From positions 124,001-188,000 of the forward strand of contig JAGTWJ010000010.1 of assembly GCA_020064725.1 (NCBI GenBank): a DNA stretch of 64,000 nt, written 5' to 3'. The stretch comes from Drechslerella dactyloides. Its lineage: Eukaryota > Ascomycota > Orbiliomycetes > Orbiliales > Orbiliaceae. Of the stretch, positions 55,801-64,000 are shown piece by piece. Below the pieces are notes generated by a model. That model did no database searches. It was not told the DNA's origin and saw only the letters and a list, made by a program, of their open reading frames with translations. The position numbers and the translations under genes are program-made. Within the stretch, counting starts at the first letter, position 1; every line of letters starts with the position of its first letter.

Positions 55801-58800
55801 GAGATGTTCTCTATCGGGGCGGTTCAGCTCAGATAGCTGTCAGATATGTATTTAGTTACTCCGGTTCCAGCATACGGCGATATCCATGACTTCGATGATA
55901 TAGCCCGGTTTAAGCATTTGTGAGACTGCTGGTAGGAAAGTATCCTTGAACGGGACATACATATGACCTCAGTATCAATTTGACCCCGCGCTGTACTGAT
56001 ATGCAGTGATCATGCAACGACAGGGTTACCTTCACTCAGCGTCATTCCCCGTTAACGGGGATGCGAAACTGCGATTTTACAATCTCGATCAGAATGCGGA
56101 GAGCTTTCCCTAGGAAGACACTTGGCTACCTGCCTATCGCACTTCAACTGCATTCTCCTTCGATTTAACTGCTGATCCCCGTTGCGAGTCATATTTATTG
56201 AATTCCAGCGCCTTATAGAGGCTGTCAAATATAAGTCTGCATTGAATTCCGCGACAGATGACCAAATGGCTAGGCGACGATATATCAAATAGCGTAGGAC
56301 GGAAGGGCTTGGTATACATTCTTGACGTGATCATCACGTCGGTGGCCCGTCGCAGCATCCTGATGCAGAATTACCCATATCCGCATCCATTAGTAGCAAT
56401 TCTCAATGTAGCCGCTGCAGGTGTGTCTATACTAGGATGGTGACGTTTCTGCTCAACCAAATTGAGCAACCAATATTTAATATCCACAGGAGGTGGCTAG
56501 AGCTATTTGCCACGCTTATCTTAGTGGCTTCTAGATGAATATGTCCTTATTATCAAAGCTGCCGGTTAAGGAGTGCTTTGACCCCAATGATATCTCTACA
56601 CCTTTACCACATGAATTGATAAATGATTGATCAATTACTCGCTCACGGGAGAGCTATATAACCAGTAACGTCTACCTGAAGCCGTAGAGCCTTTACGTGG
56701 ATTTGTCAAGTGTTTATCCCTACAAGCAACATGTCTTGATATTGACGCGGTACTACGGAATTGAGATATCGGACGCATAAATCGCTGATATATCCCCCGT
56801 TGTCTTCTGAGCTCGGGTGCAGTTTGTACCATACTCATATGACCATAATTGCTAGACTATATGAGCTATCTACAGAGTATTTAGCTGCAATATTGGAAAT
56901 GAGACTTTTTTCTGCATTTCCAGACTTTATAGAACCAATAACCCTTCAGCCGAGGTATTCTTTTCGACTGATTAGTTTATCCGATTCCGCAAGCGAACGG
57001 TGACCGGAGTTTAGCGCTCATAAATGAAAGCCTATACGTAGACACTAGCACCGTAAATCGTCACATGGCTGTTTGGAAGTGGGACAGCGGCGACACGGCT
57101 TTATGATTGATAGCTAGAATTGTCACATGATACTAGGTATTCAAACAACAGTACGGACATCGGAGAGTAATTCTAAACGTTAGCTGCATAAATCAAAAGT
57201 CCTTGATTCTCAACTAGAAGGCAATCATAGGTTACCATGGTGTTCTGCATCATAATTGTATATCTCAGAGCTCAAATACAACTGGAATGGCGATAGAGCA
57301 GCTGTACCAGAGCTTTATAGATACGCCTTAGATCGAGTCTTCCCGTTAGTAGCTAGATTCTCCAGCTGCCTATAACCTTCACTAGGGTAGAAGAAGTGAC
57401 GAAGTCTTGCTCGCCAAAAACTGCGACTAATATATTGTGGTTAATGTTCTATATACTCGAACGCAGGATCCAGCTACCATCAAACTTATATATTAGAATA
57501 GAATCAACCCGGTTTCCTGAACCAGATCCTCACGTTTACAGCTTTTGATGACCATATTAATCTGGGGCTCGATAGATAAAGCTCTATTACGATATCAGAA
57601 GGTAATCACCTTACCGTCAACTTGGCTGTGTTTTCAAAGCCCAGCTTAGACAAAAAACTGTGCATATTTCGATGTATCGTAATTTTGGCACCGCCGAACG
57701 AGCGCACCTTTACGCAAACCGCAGACATGAAATCTTGAGCTAAAATCGCAGTCCCAGAAGCGTACTGTACAGCTACTATTGTGAAAGGCCTTAACTCCTA
57801 TCTTGATTCCTCTCCCACTCGCGTAAATAGACTCAGACGACATAGATAGAAAACCAAAATACAATCGATATAATGGTCGATAATTCCAAAATTTCGGGCT
57901 AAAATCCCTTGCTTGAAGGCATTACAAACTTCTCAAACCGATTGCTTACCTATGAGTGTGCTAAGCACCACGTTGTGGAGCAGAAATATTAATCAAGAAA
58001 GTGGTGATTCGACAAGTGGTCTACAAACTCGTAGAATTTCGATGCATTATACCGGTGGATCATTCATCGTGAAGATTCCACCGAGCAGCCACAATTACTG
58101 GGGGGAATAAGACCAGGCGATACCTTTGCTGACTTTAGGATCGAAGCCATTACAGGATTGAGGGCCACAACCGTATACCATTAAGGCTTTGCTTGCAGAA
58201 GCTCTAAGACGATGTGCATCACGGTTTTCATCATCTTTATTGCCGCTCGCATTACCGACCGCGAGTTTCATATTACCCCCACTATAAACTGCAAAGTTCC
58301 TATCAATATCTACCAAGCGGTTGAGGGCACCGTCATCGGCTGCGAGCCGTGCGAGATTCGAATCGACGTAACAGAGATGCTGGGAAGGGAGGCTGAGAAA
58401 GCTGAGGAATTTCACATCGATACAACTAATTTGACGGGCATCTTCCCCGTCCAGGAAATTCCGCTAGCTCGAGGACAATACTGTCTCTGAAAACTGCAAT
58501 ATCGCCGTTAGCTTGGGGCTCAGACTTTCAGCTCATCTATAGGTGTCCCAATTTTATTATTTTATTGATTCCACGTTTTCCGCAATCCCGTTGAAAGAGT
58601 GACACGACTTCACTGTGTATCGTAACCTGATCTCATATTTCTCGCCTAGACCGGCTTATAATACACTTGCATTGTCAAATTCACGCGAGATCGGATAAGG
58701 ACCCGGTTCTGACCCGCACAACTATTCGGTCCTCGCGACTTTATGATACGGAGGCTCTCGAAGATATTTCACCAACCTTGACGAATGGCCACTGAGTTAT

Positions 58801-59476
58801 CGCACGCCAATCCCATAGGCTTTATTTCTGGAACTATATTCAAATCTCGCGAACATTGCGCCAGTGTGGTTGTCACCTTAACCCCTATCAACGTATGTGT
58901 TGTCGGCGTAAAATTACCACGCCATACATCCATTCATCGACAGGTATCGCGGAGAACGCAAGCTCGGGGTCAAGAATGATCAAGAAAGTCGGGACGAAGC
59001 GCGAAGATGCCAATCAAAAGTTCTGTCAAAGCACTCGTCCAGTCCAAAGATAACTCGCAGCGCAGGCGGACGTTCCAACATGTCCTAACTAATCCCGGCG
59101 CTTACGTACGCCGCGCGGGGCACCTTGATGAAAGCGGTCGCGTGGTGTAACTATAATTGCGCCACCAACCTACGAGAATCCATGCCGCATGACATGCGCA
59201 AACCCCCGCACATGCATGCACGAAGCAAGGCCGATACATTTACATCCAATTTCATTCGGGCGCTCGAGCTATTACCGAGGGAAATTGGCCTAGAAAGGCG
59301 GCATCTGCCCCGCCCCTGCCATCTCTTCGCGTCGTCCTAGCCTCAATCCCCACAACATCCCGTTCATACTCCTCTCTCGGGCGTGGCTAGTTAGGATCCC
59401 ATTCAGGACTCCCCCAAAAGCGTATTACATCAACTTGAGGCGTTGAAGAAATCCTTCAACGGCAACGTACGGCATC
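52813..59476. other. 6.7-kb gene-poor tract
   Basis: The largest gap in the window. It starts with the OPT promoter (TTTAAAA near 52931-52937 on the minus strand). From about 54.9 kb it becomes AT-rich with many in-frame stops in all frames. ORFs reach 169 codons near 53.2-53.7 kb (minus), but overlapping frames are equally open and no domain is recognisable. The overlapping ORFs at 58095-58490 are unresolved. I see no terminal repeats or transposase-like sequence by eye. Confidence 0.5.
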
Positions 59477-62400
59477 ATGTCTTCAGAGGGCAGCGCCCCA
59501 GACCCTCCAGTCGAGATAACGAACCTCCGCCTCTCGCGAACAGCCAACCTGCTCGGGGTAGATGACAAGACCCCTTCGATATCATGGTCGTATTCGGTCC
59601 CTGGCAAATCCGCATTCTGGCGTCAGCAAACCTATATTCTAGCCATTCGCAGTTGGAGCCTCTTGGACGACCCCGATGGCGTATACTCGCAGTACGAAGC
59701 GACTTTCGCCGGTCCGACTACCTCTCGGTCTGAAAACGTACCATGGCCAACTATTTTCCCGTCCCTTCGCTCTGGACGGGTTTACCAGCTCGCCGTTATG
59801 GCAGTACTCACCCGGTCCGGTGAGCCCGAAGCGTATGCATCGAATTCGCTCGGAACCTCTCGATCGAAAATTCCAATCAAGCTGAGGAGAAGGCATGCCA
59901 CAGCCTCTCCACCTCCTTCTCCGTTAGAGCTGGCGGAGAAGTTCGTGAAGCAGCTTGACTTGGGGCCTTCCGAGACGTCGATATTGTCAGCTACATTACG
60001 GTTTGAAGCCGGCCTGATTGGTGGGATGCCAACTTGGTATGACAGAGCACCAAGGATCACCCCAATAAGCACGCCTTGGGACCTGCAGAACTGGCAAACC
60101 CCCAAGCCAGTAGCCGTCTTCAGAAACAAATACCGCCTACCGTCGAAACCCCGAGCGGCAAGACTCCACGCTACAGCTTTCGGTGTGTACAGGGTTTTTA
60201 TCAATGGAAAGCCCGTCGGGAATTCGATAATGGAACCAGGCTGGACCGAATATACCCTCCGCCTATTGTACCAGACCTACGATATAACTGACTACCTACA
60301 AGAGGGAGAGAATGTAGTCACTGTATTTGTCGCGGATGGGTGGTATCGTGGTCGTCTATCGAGCGGCTGGGAAGCCCAAAGAGGGTTTTTTGGGAAAGAG
60401 ACGGGTTTCATGGCCCTCATACGAGCGTATTATGGTAACAATGGCTATGACTGCTTCGAAACTGGGAGAACTGGGGAAACTGGTTGGAGGTGCACGAAAG
60501 CAAGCCCGATACTAGAATCTGGGATATATGACGGGGAGTGTTACGACTCCCGAGTTGACATTGATGCCCTCAGCCGCAAGGAGTGGGAAGACGTCAAGCC
60601 AATGCTCAGTGCATTGACGTGGAATTCTCCAACACCAGTCCTCCAGGCTTCCACAGCGCCTCCAGTTCGTTGCACCGAAACCCTCACATTGAGGAAAGTT
60701 ATAAAATCGCCTGCTGGGAAGAAGATTCTCGATTTTGGTCAAAACACAGCTGGTAGAATTCGCATGAAAGGATCCGCTCCTGCAGGTACGAAGGTAACCT
60801 TCGTACACGTGGAAGTCTTACTGCCCGACGGTACGCCCTGTACCGATCTCCTACGCGAGGCAAAATGCACAGACACATATATATTCAACGGATCAGGCGT
60901 CGAGGAATGGGAGCCAGAATTCACATTCCACGGCTTCCGATACGTCCAGGTAGATCCGTGGATCGAAGGGTTGGATGTCGTCGTCAAAGTCTATGGGAGT
61001 GATTTGACAAAGGGATTAGTCAAATTCCAAAGCAGTCATGCAGAGCTCAATAGACTCGTCGAGAATATTCGCTGGAGCGCCCGCGCAAATTTTCTATCTG
61101 TGTGCACTGACTGCCCCCAAAGGGACGAGCGACTGGGATGGTTAGTACCCTTTTTTCGTTTCTATACCGACTGGTCGTAGATCTAACTGATACTAATTGC
61201 TCTATGCGACTCTGCGACTCAGGACTGGAGACGTTAATGTAAGTCTCCAAGTTCGAGTTTTAGCTGCTTCTCCATGCTGATAAACGTTATAGGCTTTCGG
61301 TCCGACAGCGACCTATATATTCGACTGTCAGACGTTCTTATCATCATGGTTGCACGGCCTCGTAGACGGTCAGAAAATCGGCGGACACAGCTGTCCTCCT
61401 CTTGTGTAAGGACTCCAGTTGTACATTTCCTGCAGTCATTCGCTGATAATTCTTTCAGCTCGCCAAACTGCCTTCACCCGCCTGGATCTCATAGACCTAC
61501 AGCTCTATGGCAAGATGTCCTAGTTACTTTACCTTGGCATCTTTACGAAGTATATGGCGACACAAGCCTTCTAAATGACTTATTCCACGCCATGGTCGAA
61601 TATCATAACAACGGCATACCTAAGGACCCTGCAACGGGTCTTTGGCGCCCTACCTACCAATTCGGCGACTGGCTCGACCCCAGTGCGCCGCCCGGGCGCC
61701 CAGATCTCCCTGCAACTGACCCAATGTATGTCGCGAATACATGGCTCTGCCATATAACTAACACGCTGGTCAAAATTGCAGTCGTTCTGAAAAAGGCAGA
61801 TCAAATCTCGTTCTGGTCGTCTCATGCCTCCGAATTGACATCTCAATGGCAGGCCAAATACCTTGTTACAGACCAGTCAAAATCATCCACTGCTGATGGT
61901 CACAAGACTCCAGCTGTTGTCCTAAACCAAGACACACAGACAGCCCACTCGCTAGCTCTGAACTTCCATCTGCTACCCACAAATCTCGTTGGGCCCGCTA
62001 TCAAGCGTCTCCATCATCTCGTCGAACGGAACGGCTACCACCTTGCCACCGGCTTCGCAGGAACGCCGGAACTTCTCCACGCAATCTCTTACCGACAGCC
62101 ATCCTCCCACGCAAACTTAGCATCCCTCTCGCTCGCTTACCGAGTCCTCTTAGAGCCCCATGTACCACCATCGTGGCTTTATCCTGTCACTATGGGTGCC
62201 ACCAGCATTTGGGAGCGCTGGGATGCTGTGCTACCCGACGGTAGTGTGAACACCCCTGGAATGACTAGTCTAAACCATTATGCGTACGGCAGCGTCGGGC
62301 GGTGGATCTTCGAAAATATCGGCGGCATACGTATCGCACGCGACGATGTTGGAGACGTCGAAAAGGGATGGAGAGTAATATTTGACCCGGTGCCGAACCT

Positions 62401-62716
62401 AGCCTTTGGGGTCACGAATGCGGAGATGGTGTACGACAGTCCGAAAGGCAAGATCGAGTGTCGATGGGAGTACTCGATCCTGGACAAAACCATGGACATC
62501 ACTGTCATACTGCCAGCAAATTGTGAGGGTGAGGTGAGAGTGCTGGGCAAGACGGCAGCTCATGTAGGCGGAGGTAAATGGCACATCGTTCAAGCGATCG
62601 AAGAGCAAGACTGGCGACATCTGGAGGCATATGAGAGGCAGGTGCGAGACGGCAGCAGCGGCTACAAGAATCTACAGGACACCGAGGAACCGGGAGATGA
62701 GTGGGTGATTATCTGA
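59477..62716 (+). CDS. GH78 alpha-L-rhamnosidase (four exons, 16-nt microexon)
   Basis: Exons 59477-61140, 61223-61238, 61293-61405 and 61459-62716; introns of 82, 54 and 53 nt with consistent phases; 1016 aa. The N-terminal part (EITNLRLSRTANLLGVDD, WSYSV) is the usual fibronectin-like domain. A beta-sandwich follows (ARLHATAFGVYRVFINGK, GWTEYTLRLLYQTYDIT, LQEGENVVTVFVADGWYRG), then an (alpha/alpha)6 catalytic domain. The microexon completes CPQRDERLGWTGDVNAFGPT, the catalytic-loop signature. Later markers are GGHSCPPLV, TALWQDVLVTLPWHLYEVYG and MTSLNHYAYGSVGRWIFENIGGI. No signal peptide is evident at ATG 59477 (MSSEGSAPDPPVEI), so the enzyme may be intracellular. GH78 enzymes release L-rhamnose from plant flavonoid glycosides or pectic side chains. 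Confidence 0.93.
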
Positions 62717-63304
62717 TCGACACTAGCAAACCTCGCGGATTATCTGGAAGTGGTTTCTCAGGTGTTTTGGTGTGCTCCAGTGTACGATCTGCACTTTTAC
62801 CATGGGATAAGTCGGATATCCTGGAATCGGACACAATTTGACATTTATTTAGCAGGCGGTGTATTCCAGCGTACCATGTTATTTATATTTGCGAGTAATT
62901 ATACAGAGTATCAGTTGACGTCCTCGCGCCGACTCAGAATGAGAATTGCAACTTTTCGAGACAACTTATTCCCGTAACGATATAATCCGCTTCTAGCTGC
63001 CGGTCCAGGTGATAATATGCCCTTCCAAAGCCAAGGGGCCCAAGCTGTCTCCTTTGCAAACCAGATGAAGCTAAGCTTGCAACGCCCTAGCTCCTTGTAA
63101 AGAACGGATGGCCAATAAAATATGGTATTTAGATTGGTGAGATATGCGGAGTCGAAAGGTATCTAGCGCGGGTTGGTCGTCGAAGCAATGATAAAAATCC
63201 GTGAAACGAATCTTCGCCGGTTAGATCTATAGATGTCGACACTCAGAGCGCAAAAACAATGCTACAAAGATCGAACCTCCCCAAACGCGTAGCATTTCAG
63301 CTTC
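62717..63304. other. Intergenic region between convergent genes
   Basis: About 590 bp of AT-rich 3' flank; nothing recognised. Confidence 0.5.
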
Positions 63305-63550
63305 CTAGCCTCTCATTTTCCGTAATATCTGCCTCGAATACGCGAAGCCGAGGAGGAAAATCCCCGCTAAGATAAGCGCCACCCCAAACCCGACTAGTAA
63401 CGACTCCACAAGTGGCAGTTTCGTCTTATATGGCGGTGTGCCGACTGGAGTAAAGTACTGGGCAGTAGTAACGAAGGTCCCTAGGTCTACCGATGGATCG
63501 CCGGATGGCCCGCTTTCGTCGCGACGCGATATGTTGATTGCTGGGGGCAT
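63305..63550 (-). CDS. Small single-pass membrane protein
   Basis: An 81-aa ORF in a good start context (AGCAATAATGCC). The N-terminal 45 residues are polar (Ser/Pro/Asp). One long hydrophobic helix (SLLVGFGVALILAGIFLLGF) follows and then a basic tail (YSRQILRKMRG), giving an N-out or tail-anchored topology. It may be complete or the last exon of a longer gene; an upstream exon could lie toward 63.6-63.85 kb. No family recognised. Confidence 0.4.
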   Translation of the reverse strand: MPPAINISRRDESGPSGDPSVDLGTFVTTAQYFTPVGTPPYKTKLPLVESLLVGFGVALILAGIFLLGFAYSRQILRKMRG

Positions 63551-64000
63551 TATTGCTCTGACAATAATTCGTTTGCGCGTAGGAGTGAAACCCGCTGAAC
63601 CGAGGGGTGGTGGTAGCGTTCTAGACTGACTTTTGGGCCGTTTTATAAAGTCCGTTCGATTCGCTATGGCCGTGATTATATTTCTCTATTGCTGAACGGT
63701 AGAATATACGGATCCGCGGAATAGAGTCGGGGCTACTGTTTATTGTTGAATTTTCTTGGAGTATGCTATCAGCACCGGCCTTAGGAGAAGTCTCTCGAGA
63801 TGTTGCGCTTACGCGTAGCCCTCGAAATTTGTGTAACAAAACGAGAAAGGAAACAAATAAGAGTTGGTAACGACTGTTACGAAGCTCAGCTTCAGAAATT
63901 AAGATATCAAGAATACATCTGCCGCTCAGCTTTGGCGGGTTTATGGAAGAATGGATGCTGGCCCGCTCGTGAGAACTGGGTGGCCTGTTGTCGTGTAACT
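63551..64000. other. End of window, nothing supported
   Basis: A 72-codon minus-strand ORF (63621-63839) lies upstream of the small membrane protein but has no recognisable feature. Confidence 0.4.

Noticed and set aside
58095..58490. Two opposed ORFs (106 codons minus, 92 codons plus) with Cys residues
   Set aside because: Each has some protein-like character (the minus one begins MKFLSFLSL), but neither has a convincing signal peptide, domain or splice context, so I could not choose a strand.

Overview
The window looks like nuclear DNA of a filamentous ascomycete (Pezizomycotina). Genes are interrupted by short introns of about 50-150 nt with GT..AG ends and CTAAC/CTGAC-type branch points. 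The protein set is typical of that group: a Zn2Cys6 regulator, an RTA1-like membrane protein, an AA9 lytic polysaccharide monooxygenase, an S10 carboxypeptidase, an M28 aminopeptidase, an OPT transporter, a GH78 rhamnosidase, an F-box protein and NACHT/PNP NLR-type genes. I cannot name the species. Gene models below were built by hand from reading frames, splice signals and splice phase; no alignment or expression data were used.

Layout. 0-1.4 kb: 3' part of a secreted, Ser/Thr/Pro-rich protein with a CBM-like end, followed in frame by an unexplained His/Asp/Glu-rich open stretch. 4.8-7.2 kb (-): a multi-pass membrane protein with a phospho-motif-rich tail. 11.2-13.3 kb (+): a Zn2Cys6 regulator. 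14.2-15.8 kb (+): a stand-alone, probably catalytically dead nucleoside-phosphorylase-like (PNP) domain, cut off just where an NLR's NACHT domain would begin. 16.2-18.0 kb (-): serine carboxypeptidase. 19.1-20.4 kb (-): a type II membrane glycosyltransferase-like protein. 21.4-22.4 kb (+): RTA1-like protein. 25.1-29.6 kb (+): a full NLR (short N-terminal motif, NACHT, degenerate propeller). 29.7-32.4 kb (-): a divergent tandem pair of paralogues of unknown function. 32.9-33.4 kb (-): a Cys-rich, effector-like small protein. 33.5-35.3 kb (-): an F-box protein. 35.5-36.6 kb (-): a protein carrying SUMO-interaction and PCNA-interaction-like motifs. 37.8-39.3 kb (+): M28 aminopeptidase. 42.8-44.1 kb (+): AA9 LPMO. 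44.7-46.5 kb (-): a possible degenerate DEDD-nuclease-fold protein. 48.1-48.7 kb (-): a small two-exon zinc-ribbon-like orphan. 50.2-52.8 kb (-): OPT oligopeptide transporter with a 12-nt microexon. 59.5-62.7 kb (+): GH78 alpha-L-rhamnosidase with a 16-nt microexon. 63.3-63.6 kb (-): a small single-pass membrane protein.

How the genes fit together: S10 carboxypeptidase, M28 aminopeptidase and an OPT peptide importer would together cover extracellular or vacuolar protein breakdown and peptide uptake, while AA9 and GH78 act on plant polysaccharides and rhamnosides. These genes are scattered rather than clustered. The two NLR-type genes, the Cys-rich protein and the tandem paralogue pair give the 14-33 kb stretch an accessory character. 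Long AT-rich gene-free tracts (1.8-4.8, 7.2-11.2, 22.4-25.1, 39.3-42.8 and 52.8-59.5 kb) separate the genes.
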